Positions 33,907 through 42,049 of a DNA stretch of 64,000 nt are shown one piece after another (position 1 is the stretch's first letter; every line of letters starts with the position of its first letter). Made by a program: the position numbers and the translations under genes. The DNA is from Variovorax paradoxus (GTDB lineage: Bacteria > Pseudomonadota > Gammaproteobacteria > Burkholderiales > Burkholderiaceae_C), in assembly GCF_030815855.1 (NCBI RefSeq), contig NZ_JAUSXG010000001.1:744001-808000 (forward strand), in the 5' to 3' direction. The notes under the pieces were generated by a model. The model had not been told where the DNA came from and made no database searches. It was given only the letters and a program-made list of their open reading frames with translations.

Positions 33907-34113
33907 TCAGCGGTGCGTGGTGCGGGAGGGGTGCTCCAGCAGCAGGAAGAAGCTGCGGATGCGCCGCGTGGTCCAGAGCGCGGCGGCGCGGTCCAGCATC
34001 TCGTTGTCGAGGTCCTGCCTGTTGGTTGCTTCGCGCGCAGGCACGTGCGCCGACGGGCGAACGGTGTCCTGCACCGGCTGCTGGTGCTGCTGACGAGATT
34101 GGAATTGACGCAT
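33907..34113 (-). CDS. Small hypothetical protein, 68 aa, upstream of mgtA
   Basis: Begins MRQFQSRQQHQQPVQDTV and ends LLLEHPSRTTHR. The ATG at 34113 has GAAGGAGCC seven nt upstream, a very good site, and the in-frame upstream extension to 34161 lacks one. It is Gln/Arg-rich at the start, with a helix-forming stretch DNEMLDRAAALWTTRRIRSFFLLLE in the second half that is amphipathic rather than membrane-spanning. No family recognised. It lies 45 bp upstream of the 34-aa leader ORF on the same strand, so it is likely in the mgtA transcript. A role in Mg2+ stress is only suggested by position. Confidence 0.55.
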   Translation of the reverse strand: MRQFQSRQQHQQPVQDTVRPSAHVPAREATNRQDLDNEMLDRAAALWTTRRIRSFFLLLEHPSRTTHR

Positions 34114-34463
34114 GGCAAGGCTCCTTCGCGATGAAGGAGCCCCGCGCACGGACGCACGCAAGCTGACTGAAAAAGTCAGTGACGCAGAACGGCGGGATTC
34201 GGAAGGGGAGAACCGCTGGCCTGATGGGCGAACGGGTCACGCTGCGCGCACGGCGGCCGCAGCGCAAGAGAGCCTGCGCTAGAGGGCCGGATGTGTCACG
34301 CCTGCCGAGGCACGCGTCTTGTCACTGATCCAACTGGCACTGTCCACGCACGAGGCTCCGAAGTGAAGATCTTGCGATTGTTGCACTGCGTCATGAGGCA
34401 CGTCAACCCTGGGCGGGCTATCGCACCGTGCAGAAAGGGCATCCGAAAGAAGTCTGCTGGCGG
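34114..34463. other. Intergenic region upstream of the mgtA leader genes
   Basis: 350 bp with no convincing gene. It should contain the promoter for the leftward small-ORF/mgtA unit. The one clear structure is CTGACT-GAAAA-AGTCAG at 34163-34179, a 6-bp-arm hairpin about 50 bp upstream of the 68-aa ORF. No M-box-like riboswitch pattern could be recognised by eye. Confidence 0.5.
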
Positions 34464-34667
34464 TCAGTTGCACTGGAACAGAACGCCCGATTCCGCCGGC
34501 GCTTTTCCGAGCCAGCGCGGCGTCTGGGCCTTGGCGCTGCAATAGTCGGCCGCCTGCGTGTAGGTGACGGCGCGCAGAACGCCGTCTCGGAATGGCACCA
34601 CCTCATTGGGGGGTATCGAGCAGCCGGTAACGAGCAAAGCGAGCGGGAGAAGGGTGCGCCAATTCAT
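34464..34667 (-). CDS. Small lipoprotein, 67 aa
   Basis: Starts MNWRTLLPLALLVTGCSIPP, a complete lipoprotein signal peptide with the lipobox cysteine at residue 16, leaving a mature protein of ~52 residues (EVVPFRDGVLRAVTYTQAADYCSA, LFQCN at the end, two cysteines). No family recognised. It begins 9 bp after the thioesterase stop and is the last gene of the iorA-iorB-Bug-thioesterase run, so it is probably co-transcribed with it. Confidence 0.75.
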   Translation of the reverse strand: MNWRTLLPLALLVTGCSIPPNEVVPFRDGVLRAVTYTQAADYCSAKAQTPRWLGKAPAESGVLFQCN

Positions 34668-34676
34668 CGGGCCATT

Positions 34677-35111
34677 CTAAGACCCGGGGGGCTGCTCGCA
34701 GAGCGCGCGGATCGCGGGCGGAATCGGCACCGCGCGAATGCCGCCGCCCTCGCGCCTGGCCGCAAAGATGCGCACTTCCTCGCACTCGAGAATCAGGTCT
34801 TCGCCGCGCGTGACGCGGTAGGTCTGCACGAAGCTCTTGTCGCGCCACTCGGTGATGCGTACCGCCACGTGCAGCGTGTCGCCGTAGCTCGCGGCCTTGA
34901 CGAAGCGCGTGTGCGTGTCGACCAGCGGCGTGCCGATCACGCCGAGGGTCTGCGCCGTTTCTTCCCAGCGTGGCACGCCGCACTCCGCGAAGAAGTGGCG
35001 CGAGGCCGCATCGATCCAGCGGAAGAAGTTGGGAAACCAGACGATGCCGGCCGGGTCGCAGTCGCCGAATTCGACGCGCGCGGTGTAGGTGATTTCTTTG
35101 CTGCTGCTCAT
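34677..35111 (-). CDS. Hot-dog acyl-CoA thioesterase (4-hydroxybenzoyl-CoA thioesterase family)
   Basis: 144 aa from the ATG at 35111. The family signature is VEFGDCDPAGIVWFPNFFRW with the catalytic Asp in the DCDPAGIV turn. YGDTLHVAVRITEWRDKSF and LILECEEVRIF are the central strands. These enzymes hydrolyse aryl- or short acyl-CoA esters. It lies 19 bp after a Bug receptor gene that itself follows iorB, so a natural substrate would be the aryl-acetyl-CoA made by IorAB from indolepyruvate or phenylpyruvate, giving the free arylacetate. That link is inference from the operon. Confidence 0.9.
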   Translation of the reverse strand: MSSSKEITYTARVEFGDCDPAGIVWFPNFFRWIDAASRHFFAECGVPRWEETAQTLGVIGTPLVDTHTRFVKAASYGDTLHVAVRITEWRDKSFVQTYRVTRGEDLILECEEVRIFAARREGGGIRAVPIPPAIRALCEQPPGS

Positions 35112-35130
35112 CGGTTCATTGTCGCGGTGC

Positions 35131-36120
35131 TCAGTCGGCAACGATTTTCCGCTCGCGAATCAGCGCGCCGAAGCGCTGCGAATCGGCTGCGGCACGCTGC
35201 TGGAAATCGGCCGGCGAGCCCGGCACCGCCTCGCCGCCGAGCGCGGCGATGCGCTCTTTCACGGCCGGCAGTGCGAGCGCGCGGTTGATCTGCGCATTGA
35301 GCAGCGCCACCACGTCGGGCGGCGTGCCCGCGGGGGCGTAGAAGCCGAACACCGTGTCGGCGTCGAAGCCGCGAAGTCCGGCCTCGTCGAGTGTGGACAC
35401 CTCAGGAAACTGCGGCGAGCGGTGCGGGCTGCCCACCGCCAGCAGCCGGAGCTTGCCGGCGCGCACCTGCTGCAGGCCGATGCCCGGGTCGAACGCATAG
35501 TCGATCTGGCCCGCGAGCAGGTCCCGCAGCGCGGGCGCCGCGCCGCGGTAGGGCACGTGCAGCGCGAAGACGCCGGCCTGGCCCTTGAACATCTCACCTG
35601 CCAGATGCGGCGAGCTGCCGTTGCCCGGGGAGCCGTAAGAGAGCTTGCCCGGGTTGGCCTTGAGGTACGCAATGAACTCGCGCACATTGGTGGGCGGCAG
35701 CGAAGGCTTGGTCACCAAAAATACCAGCACGCGCGCGGCTGCCGCCACCGGTACCAGGTCCTTGGCGGGATCGAAGCCCATGCGTGAATACAGGTGCGGG
35801 TTCACCGACACCATGCCGCCCGAACTCATGAGCAGCGTGTAGCCGTCGGCTGGCGCGCGCGCCACCGACTCGCCGCCGACGTTGCCGTTGGCACCCGCGC
35901 GGTTCTCGATGACCACGGGTTGCTTGAGCGCCTCCTGCAGCGGCTGCGAGACCGCGCGTGCGATCTGGTCTGCGGCGCCGCCGGGCGGAAAGTTGACGAC
36001 GATCTTGATCGGCTTGGCGGGCCATGTGCCGGGCTGCGCCTGTGCGTGGGTGCAGGCCAGCAGCGCGCAGGCGGCGGCGAACAGAAGGCGTCGCCGCCAG
36101 GGAAGGGCGTGGTGGGGCAT
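35131..36120 (-). CDS. Bug/TctC-family periplasmic substrate-binding protein
   Basis: 329 aa. The signal peptide (LLFAAACALLACTHAQAQ) is followed by Bug signatures: WPAKPIKIVVNFPPGGAADQ, ESVARAPADGYTLLMSS, KLSYGSPGNGSSPHLAGE, HVPYRGAAPALRDLLAGQID and the C-terminal ALIRERKIVAD. It is a periplasmic receptor for a carboxylate of unknown identity. Located 29 bp after iorB and 19 bp before the thioesterase gene on the same strand, it may capture an aromatic or branched 2-oxoacid or carboxylate for IorAB. There is no TctA/B partner in the window. Confidence 0.92.
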   Translation of the reverse strand: MPHHALPWRRRLLFAAACALLACTHAQAQPGTWPAKPIKIVVNFPPGGAADQIARAVSQPLQEALKQPVVIENRAGANGNVGGESVARAPADGYTLLMSSGGMVSVNPHLYSRMGFDPAKDLVPVAAAARVLVFLVTKPSLPPTNVREFIAYLKANPGKLSYGSPGNGSSPHLAGEMFKGQAGVFALHVPYRGAAPALRDLLAGQIDYAFDPGIGLQQVRAGKLRLLAVGSPHRSPQFPEVSTLDEAGLRGFDADTVFGFYAPAGTPPDVVALLNAQINRALALPAVKERIAALGGEAVPGSPADFQQRAAADSQRFGALIRERKIVAD

Positions 36121-36149
36121 GGTGTCGTGTCTCCGTGGTTGTTATGAAA

Positions 36150-37772
36150 TCAGGATCGAACGGTGGTGGAGGGCGGCCGTTTCATCCAGCGGATAGGCTG
36201 TGCCTGCACCGGCCGCGGCGCGGCGCCGTGGCGTACCAGCGCGGCGTCGAGCGCCTGGCCGCCTTCGTCGGCCAGGGCCGCCTCGCGCGCCGAGGCAATC
36301 GCTTCGGCGCGCGTTGGCGCGGGCAACACCACGCGGCCCGCGAGTTCGTCGATCACGTGCAGAAGGTTGTGCTTGCCGCGCTCGTTGGTGCTGCCGTAGC
36401 CCTTGATGAGGCGCCCGCACAGCGCCAGCTCGCGACCCAGCGCCCAGGCTTCGCGCGTGCCGGCTTCCACGGCTGCGAGCCAGCGTTCGATCAATGCCTG
36501 CTCCTCGGCAAAGCGCTGGCCGCGGCGGCGCAGCCATTTGAGCGAAGACAAAAGCCGCAGCGACGCCATGCCGAACGCCGAGTGGCTGCCCACCTTGAGC
36601 GGCATCGCCCAAGGCTCGCGGCCGCGCGCCTGGCGTCCTCGGTCCCACGCCGTCACGCGGCGCGACAGTGCAGGCGGCAGCAGCGCGGCGAACTCGGGCA
36701 CGCCGGGCTTGAAGTGGTCGTAGACCTTCACGATGTCTTCATCGGTGGCACGCACTTCCTGCCTCACGCGCTGGGCACGGCTCGCGCGGCCCTTGAGCGC
36801 GGCCACGCGCACGATGTCGTCGAAGGCCATCCACAGCGCGAGCCAGCGCGCGGTTTCGCGGGTGACGGCGAAGCCTTGCGCGCCCGCGGGGTCGGCCGCG
36901 CGTTCCGCATCGAGCACCTTGGCCAGCCGCGCGGCATAGAGCTCGGCATAGGCGGCGTCCTGGTAGTCGAGCACGCGCGCGTGGCCGAGGGCGAGCATGT
37001 CGTGCACGGCCGGTGGAAAGCGCCGCGCCACGTCGTCGGGCAGCGCGCGGGCCGGTGGCGGTGCGTCGCTCGTGTCGCCGGCCATCACGCTGCTCACGAA
37101 GGCGGCCTGTGCGCGCGGCGCGCTCACCGCGTCGAAGGCGGCGGCAAAGCCGCGCAGGCTGGCGGCGGCCATCTTGCCGAGCTTTTCAGGCGCGCTGGTG
37201 TCGCCGCCACGCACCACGTGCTCGTAGGCTTCGCGAGGAAACGGAAAGAGGCCGCTCCCCGCAATGGCCCCGAGCATCACCGCGCTGACCACCGTGCCGG
37301 CCTCGCGCGCCACGGCGTTCATGTCGAACACATGGTGTTCGCGGCTGAAGGCCTTGACCACGTCGAGCAACTGCTGCGCATCGGCGCGGCCGTCGCCGGG
37401 CCGCATGCGCTCGGCCGTGGTGAAGGTGCGCGCCGAGGAGCTGATGACCAGCGTGCGCAGCGGCGCGCTCATGCCGTTGCCGATCTGGCGCGCGGTCTCG
37501 AGCAGCTCCGACGACACGATGGCGTCGAGCGCGCCCGGCACCGGGCTCAGGCTGAACACCGGGCGCTTGCCGCCGAGCTGTGCGAGCGGCACCGGAAACA
37601 CCTCGATGTAGTAAGTGGTGGCGCCGGTGCGCTGCGCCACGCCGGGAATCGACGTGCTCTGCGCGGCATAGCCGGCGTGGCGGGCGATGTCGACCAGCCA
37701 TTCGGTGAGCACGCCGCCGCCTTCGCCGCCGAGGGCACAGACGAGAAGGGTGATGGGCCGGTTCTGTTCCAT
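36150..37772 (-). CDS. iorB: Indolepyruvate oxidoreductase beta subunit (IorB-like, extended)
   Basis: 540 aa from the ATG at 37772 (GAGG six nt upstream); an ATG four codons earlier overlaps the iorA stop as ATGA. The N-terminal gamma-type pyruvate:ferredoxin oxidoreductase domain shows LLVCALGGEGGGVLTEWLVD, STSIPGVAQRTGATTYYIEV and ISSSARTFTTAERMRPGDG. From about residue 230 a long helical extension follows (VYDHFKPGVPEFAALLPPAL, ELALCGRLIKGYGSTNERGK), the region named DUF6537 in fused IOR proteins. With IorA it converts aryl-2-oxoacids plus CoA to aryl-acetyl-CoA with ferredoxin reduction. Cytoplasmic. Confidence 0.9.
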   Translation of the reverse strand: MEQNRPITLLVCALGGEGGGVLTEWLVDIARHAGYAAQSTSIPGVAQRTGATTYYIEVFPVPLAQLGGKRPVFSLSPVPGALDAIVSSELLETARQIGNGMSAPLRTLVISSSARTFTTAERMRPGDGRADAQQLLDVVKAFSREHHVFDMNAVAREAGTVVSAVMLGAIAGSGLFPFPREAYEHVVRGGDTSAPEKLGKMAAASLRGFAAAFDAVSAPRAQAAFVSSVMAGDTSDAPPPARALPDDVARRFPPAVHDMLALGHARVLDYQDAAYAELYAARLAKVLDAERAADPAGAQGFAVTRETARWLALWMAFDDIVRVAALKGRASRAQRVRQEVRATDEDIVKVYDHFKPGVPEFAALLPPALSRRVTAWDRGRQARGREPWAMPLKVGSHSAFGMASLRLLSSLKWLRRRGQRFAEEQALIERWLAAVEAGTREAWALGRELALCGRLIKGYGSTNERGKHNLLHVIDELAGRVVLPAPTRAEAIASAREAALADEGGQALDAALVRHGAAPRPVQAQPIRWMKRPPSTTVRS

Positions 37773-37780
37773 GGCGTACC

Positions 37781-39940
37781 TCATGCGGGTTGCAGTGCAC
37801 GCACGACCGCACCACGCAGGCCGTGCAGAAGACGTTCGTGCCATTTCGGGTTCTGCACCACCTCGGCGCGATAGAAGCTCGGGCACAGCGTGGCCGCGTG
37901 CGCGTTCTCGCCGCACAGGCCGCAGCCCACGCAGCCGTCGATCACGGTCGCGACCGGGTCGACCTTGAGCGGATCGGGGTTGTCCTTCAGCGTGAGCGTG
38001 GGGCAGCCCGAGAGGCGGATGCAGGCGTGGTCGCCGTTGCACACGTCTTCGTCCACGCCATATTTCACGCGCACCACGCGCTCGCCCTTCTTGAGCAGGC
38101 TTGCAATCCACGGCTTGATGCGGCGCTGGCGCTCGAGCTGGCACTCGCCTTCGGCAATCACCACCTTCAGGCCGTTGAAGTCGCTGGTGAGCGCCTCGGT
38201 CAGCGTCTTGCGCATGCGCTCGACGTCGTACGTGGTCACGGTGCGCATCCACTTCACGCCCAGGCCCGTGAGCGTGGCCTCGATGGTCTGGTTCTTGTCG
38301 ACCAGGCTCTGCTGCTTGTCGACCGCGCGCTCCTTCATTTCGTCGTCGGGCGTGGAGATGATGTCCTGCGTGCCGGTGGCCGAGGTGTAGCCGTTCTTGA
38401 AGATCAGCAGCACCGCGTCGTCGTCGTTGAAAAGCGCGCTCTGCACGCCCGTGAGCAGGCCGTTGTGCCAGAAGCCGCCATCGCCCATGATCGACAGCGT
38501 GCGCCGGTTCATCATGGGCGCCACGCCCGCACGGCTCGCCAGGCTCATGCCGTAGCCGAGGATCGAATGCCCCATCGAGAACGGCTCGAAGGTGCCGAAG
38601 GCGTGGCAGCCGATGTCGGCCGCAATGTGCACCGGCCCGGTCTCCTGCTGCGCGAGCTTCAATGCCGAGAACACCGGGCGCTCGGGACAGCCGACGCAGA
38701 AGCTCGGCGGCCGGTTGGGAAGCAGCGCGGAGAGCTGGCGCGCCACCGCCTCGCGGCGCTCGCGGTTGCCCGCAAGCCAAGCCTGGGCCGAGGACGAGGC
38801 TTCGCTGGACCCGATGTACTTCGCGGCGAACGTGCCGATGCCGCCCGCGAGCACTTCAACGCCGTATTCGCCCGCCGAAGGCAGCATGTCCTTGCCGTGC
38901 AGCGGCGTCTGGATGCCGCGCCGGCGCAGCAGCGTCGCGATGTCCTGTTCGATGTACTCGGGCTGGCCTTCTTCCACCACCAGCACCGCGCGCTTGCCTG
39001 CGCAGAAGTCGGCCACCTGTTCGGGTACCAGCGGGTAGGTCACGTTGAGCACGAGGACCGGAATGTCCGTCTCGCCGAACGCATCGGCCAGGCCCTGCTG
39101 CTGCAGGCTGCGGATCAGCGCGTTGTAGAGCCCGCCCTGCACCACGATGCCCAGGTCGGCATGGCGGCTGCCCGGAACGAGCTCGTTGAGCCCGTGTTCC
39201 ACGATGTAGCGCCGCGCCGCGGGAATGCGCTCGTCGCCCTTGAGCTTCTCGTGGCGGAAGGTGACGGGCGGATGCGCGAGCCGCATGTAGTCGAAGCCCG
39301 CGGGCTCGTTCATCAGCGCGCGGGTCGACACGGCGGGCGCGATGTTGTCCTTGCACTCGAAGCTGCCGCGCACGTGGCAGGTTCGGATGCGCAGTTCCAT
39401 GAGGCAGGGCATGTTCGAGGTTTCCGAAAGGCGAAAGCCGTGTTCGACCATGCGCACCATCTGGCCGAGGTCGGGCCGCGGATCGAGCAGGCACATGCTC
39501 GACTTGAGCGCATAGGCATGCGTGCGCTCCTGGATCACGCTCGCGCCTTCGCCGTAGTCTTCGCCGACCACGACCAGCACGCCGCCGGTCACGCCGGGCG
39601 ACGAGAGGTTGGAGAGCGCATCGGCCGCCACGTTGGTGCCGACGATGGACTTCCACGTCACCGCGCCGCGCAGCGGGTAGTGAATGGAAGCGCCGAGCAT
39701 CGCGGCCGCGGAGGCCTCGTTCGAGCAGGCCTCCACGTGCACGCCGAGTTCGTCCATGTATGTCTTGGCCTGCACCATCACGTCGAGCAGGTGCGAGACC
39801 GGCGCGCCCTGGTAGCCGCCCACATAGGCCACGCCCGACTGCAGCAGGCCCTTGGTGATCGCGAGAATGCCCTCGCCGTGGAATGTGTCGCCGGCGCCCA
39901 GGCGCAGCGATTGCACTTCCTTGCTGAATGAAACTTCCAA
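37781..39940 (-). CDS. iorA: Indolepyruvate ferredoxin oxidoreductase alpha subunit
   Basis: 719 aa if initiated at the TTG at 39940 (GGAG nine nt upstream); no ATG or GTG gives a sensible N-terminus. Domains: pyrimidine-binding (GEGILAITKGLLQSGVAYVG, GGYQGAPVSHLLD, EACSNEASAAAM), the central domain, the TPP-binding domain (CPERPVFSALKL, IMGDGGFWHNGLLTG, DDDAVLLIFKNGY) and C-terminal iron-sulfur cysteines (CNGDHACIRLSGCP and CVGCGLCGENAHAATLCP). It catalyses CoA-dependent oxidative decarboxylation of indolepyruvate and related aryl-pyruvates together with IorB. First gene of the operon iorA-iorB-Bug-thioesterase-lipoprotein. In many Burkholderiales the IOR subunits are fused; here they are separate. 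Confidence 0.9.
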   Translation of the reverse strand: MEVSFSKEVQSLRLGAGDTFHGEGILAITKGLLQSGVAYVGGYQGAPVSHLLDVMVQAKTYMDELGVHVEACSNEASAAAMLGASIHYPLRGAVTWKSIVGTNVAADALSNLSSPGVTGGVLVVVGEDYGEGASVIQERTHAYALKSSMCLLDPRPDLGQMVRMVEHGFRLSETSNMPCLMELRIRTCHVRGSFECKDNIAPAVSTRALMNEPAGFDYMRLAHPPVTFRHEKLKGDERIPAARRYIVEHGLNELVPGSRHADLGIVVQGGLYNALIRSLQQQGLADAFGETDIPVLVLNVTYPLVPEQVADFCAGKRAVLVVEEGQPEYIEQDIATLLRRRGIQTPLHGKDMLPSAGEYGVEVLAGGIGTFAAKYIGSSEASSSAQAWLAGNRERREAVARQLSALLPNRPPSFCVGCPERPVFSALKLAQQETGPVHIAADIGCHAFGTFEPFSMGHSILGYGMSLASRAGVAPMMNRRTLSIMGDGGFWHNGLLTGVQSALFNDDDAVLLIFKNGYTSATGTQDIISTPDDEMKERAVDKQQSLVDKNQTIEATLTGLGVKWMRTVTTYDVERMRKTLTEALTSDFNGLKVVIAEGECQLERQRRIKPWIASLLKKGERVVRVKYGVDEDVCNGDHACIRLSGCPTLTLKDNPDPLKVDPVATVIDGCVGCGLCGENAHAATLCPSFYRAEVVQNPKWHERLLHGLRGAVVRALQPA

Positions 39941-40044
39941 GAGATTCGGCTCCGATGGGTTGATGTGTGTCGATGGCTTGGGCGCATGCGCGCGGGTTGC
40001 CCCGCACCGCGCTTCTTGCCGGTGTTGCGTTGCGAAATGGTTTG

Positions 40045-40704
40045 CTACTTGCCGGGTGGCTTGGCGGCCGTGCCGGGGAAGTGCGCCACGTAATAGGCCA
40101 GCGTGTCCAGGTCTTCGGGCGGGATGCCGCTCACGGCTTCGGTCATTGCCTGCGTGTAGCCCGGCCGCTTGCCGGTGCGAAACCCATGCAGCGTCATCTG
40201 CAGGTAGTCCTCGCGCTGCTGCGCGATGCGCGGCACCTGCTGGCCGCCGCTCAGGTCGGCGCCGTGGCAGATCACGCAGCGGTGCGTCTGCGCGAGCGAC
40301 TGGCCGCGTGCCATGCGCCCTGCATCGGGCGGCGCGGCCGGCGGGGGCGCGGGCACGGCCGGCAGCGTCGCAATGAACTCCGAGAAGCCGCGCAGGTCTT
40401 CGTCCTTCATGGTCTTGGCCACCGCCGACATCGCAGGGTTGTCGCGCCGGCCTTCGCGGAACAGAAACAGCTGCGTGATCGCGTAGAACGAATGCTGGCC
40501 CGCGAGCACCGGTGTGCCCGCCATGTCGCTGCGCCCGTTCGCGCCGTGGCAGGCGGCGCACACCGCCGCGTAGCGCTGCGCATAGGTGCCCTGCGCGGCC
40601 TGCGTGCCCTGGGCATTGGCGGAAGGCGCCGCTGAAGCGAGGAGCGTCATGGCCATGGCTACGCCGGCCTGCATGAAAGCCGCGAGAACGAAACCCCTGC
40701 TCAT
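40045..40704 (-). CDS. Periplasmic dihaem cytochrome c
   Basis: 219 aa. The signal peptide runs to about residue 32 (ASAAPSANAQ). Two cytochrome c domains each carry one haem motif: CAACHG (about residue 49) and CVICHG (about 142). Met ligands are available in PAMSAVAKTM and GIPPEDLDTLAYYVAHF regions. This is the cytochrome c553/c4-like arrangement. The start overlaps the stop of the PQQ-type sugar dehydrogenase gene (ATGA), so the two are translationally coupled and the cytochrome is the likely electron acceptor of that dehydrogenase. Confidence 0.9.
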   Translation of the reverse strand: MSRGFVLAAFMQAGVAMAMTLLASAAPSANAQGTQAAQGTYAQRYAAVCAACHGANGRSDMAGTPVLAGQHSFYAITQLFLFREGRRDNPAMSAVAKTMKDEDLRGFSEFIATLPAVPAPPPAAPPDAGRMARGQSLAQTHRCVICHGADLSGGQQVPRIAQQREDYLQMTLHGFRTGKRPGYTQAMTEAVSGIPPEDLDTLAYYVAHFPGTAAKPPGK

Positions 40705-41900
40705 CGGCCGCCGTAGCTGATGCGGTAGATGGCGCCCGCGTGGTCGTCGCTCACGAGCATGGAGCCGTCCTTCAGCACCAAAAAGTCCACCGGTCGGCCG
40801 AGATAGTTGTTGTTCTCGACGAAGCCCGTCATGAACGGCTCGACCTTCGCGCCGCCTTTGCCGTCCGGCCATGCCACGGCGATGTCGGCGTACTTGACCG
40901 TGCGGTTCCACGGGCCATGGCGTGCGATGAACATGGCGCCGCGGTACTTGGCCGGGAACATCGTTCCCTTGTAGAAGGCCAGGCCCAGCCCGGCGGCATG
41001 CGGGCCGAGCAGCGCCGCGGGCTTGGTGAACTCGCCGCAGTTCTTGCCCCAGCCGAACTCGGGGTCGGCGATGTTGCCCTGATGGCAATACGGGTAGCCG
41101 AAGTGCTGGTTGGGTGCGGTCACCACGTTCAGTTCGTCGTTCGGCAGGTCTTCGCTGACCCAGTCGCGTCCGTTGTCGGTGAACCAGAGGTTGCCCGTCT
41201 TCGGGTCGAAGTCGAAGCCCACCGTGTTGCGCACGCCGCGTGCCACGGTCTCGATACCGCTGCCGTCGAGGTTCATGCGGAAGATGCGCGCATGCGCCTC
41301 GTCGGGGTCGCAGATGTTGCAGGGCGCACCGACCGCGTAATAGAGCTTGTCGTTGTGCACGCGCAGGTAGCGCCAGCTGTGGTCCTGCCCGCCGGGCAGC
41401 TTGTCGTTCAGCACCGCCGGGGTGCCGAGGTTGTCGAGCTTGTCTTCGATGCCGTCGTAGCGAACGATCTGCTTGTGCGTGGCGAGGTACAGCGCGCCCT
41501 TGTGAAACTCGATGCCGGTGGCGAACTCGGTCTTGTCGATGATGGTCTTGGGCTTGCGGTCGCCTTTCTCGGCAATGGCGTAGACCTTGTTGCCCACGAA
41601 CAGCGTGCTCACGAACACCGTGCCCTTGTCGCCCTGGCGCAGCGAGCGCGCGTCGAGTACGCCGGAGGCCCAGGTTTCCACCTTGAAGCCCGGCGGCAGC
41701 TTGAACTTGGCGGTGGGCAGCTGGTCGGCCGCCGTTGGAATGGGGAACGAGGGCACCGGCGCCATGCGCGTGGCGGCTTCGGTCTTGGGACGCCCCTTGG
41801 CCCAGCCCGGCTCTTCGGCCGGAGGCTGCTGGGCCCACGCGGCGGTGGTGGCAACGCAAAGCAGGGCGGCAATTGCCGCACGCGGACGCAGTCTGGCCAT
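40701..41900 (-). CDS. PQQ-dependent sugar dehydrogenase-like protein (sorbosone/glucose dehydrogenase family)
   Basis: 399 aa from the ATG at 41900 with GAAGGAGACAAGAC as ribosome binding site. A signal peptide ends ATTAAWAQ. Six-bladed propeller features of the soluble glucose/sorbosone dehydrogenase family are visible: LPPGFKVETWASG, the blade starts ATGIEFHKGALYLAT, SWRYLRVHNDKLYYAVG, WFTDNGRDWVSEDLPNDELN, FGYPYCHQGNI, GLAFYKGTMFP, FIARHGPWNR and FLVLKDGSMLVSDDHAGAIY. It oxidises a sugar or alcohol in the periplasm and hands electrons to the coupled cytochrome. The substrate is unknown. It is divergent from a LysR gene that probably regulates it. Confidence 0.87.
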   Translation of the reverse strand: MARLRPRAAIAALLCVATTAAWAQQPPAEEPGWAKGRPKTEAATRMAPVPSFPIPTAADQLPTAKFKLPPGFKVETWASGVLDARSLRQGDKGTVFVSTLFVGNKVYAIAEKGDRKPKTIIDKTEFATGIEFHKGALYLATHKQIVRYDGIEDKLDNLGTPAVLNDKLPGGQDHSWRYLRVHNDKLYYAVGAPCNICDPDEAHARIFRMNLDGSGIETVARGVRNTVGFDFDPKTGNLWFTDNGRDWVSEDLPNDELNVVTAPNQHFGYPYCHQGNIADPEFGWGKNCGEFTKPAALLGPHAAGLGLAFYKGTMFPAKYRGAMFIARHGPWNRTVKYADIAVAWPDGKGGAKVEPFMTGFVENNNYLGRPVDFLVLKDGSMLVSDDHAGAIYRISYGGR

Positions 41901-42049
41901 GTCTTGTCTCCTTCTCGTGGTGGGGCTCTTTCTCTCTCGCTGTTCGCCGAACGTCTCGATCGGCAACGGCGGCCAGTGTGCGAGCAGCGCGCAAGGTATT
42001 CAATAAAATAATCGGACTAAGTAATATGCATTGCATGCATATACAAACG

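Noticed and set aside
33705..34463. M-box or other known Mg2+ riboswitch in the mgtA leader
   Set aside because: No matching multi-helix pattern could be seen by eye; the simple SD hairpin and small ORFs explain the region better. A covariance-model search would decide.
34291..34545. 84-codon plus-strand frame upstream of mgtA leader
   Set aside because: No ribosome binding site, overlaps the lipoprotein gene antisense, composition not protein-like.
39938..40010. Possible frameshift or missing exon-like N-terminus in iorA because no ATG was found
   Set aside because: A TTG with GGAG upstream gives a normal IorA N-terminus and standard length, so a broken gene need not be assumed.
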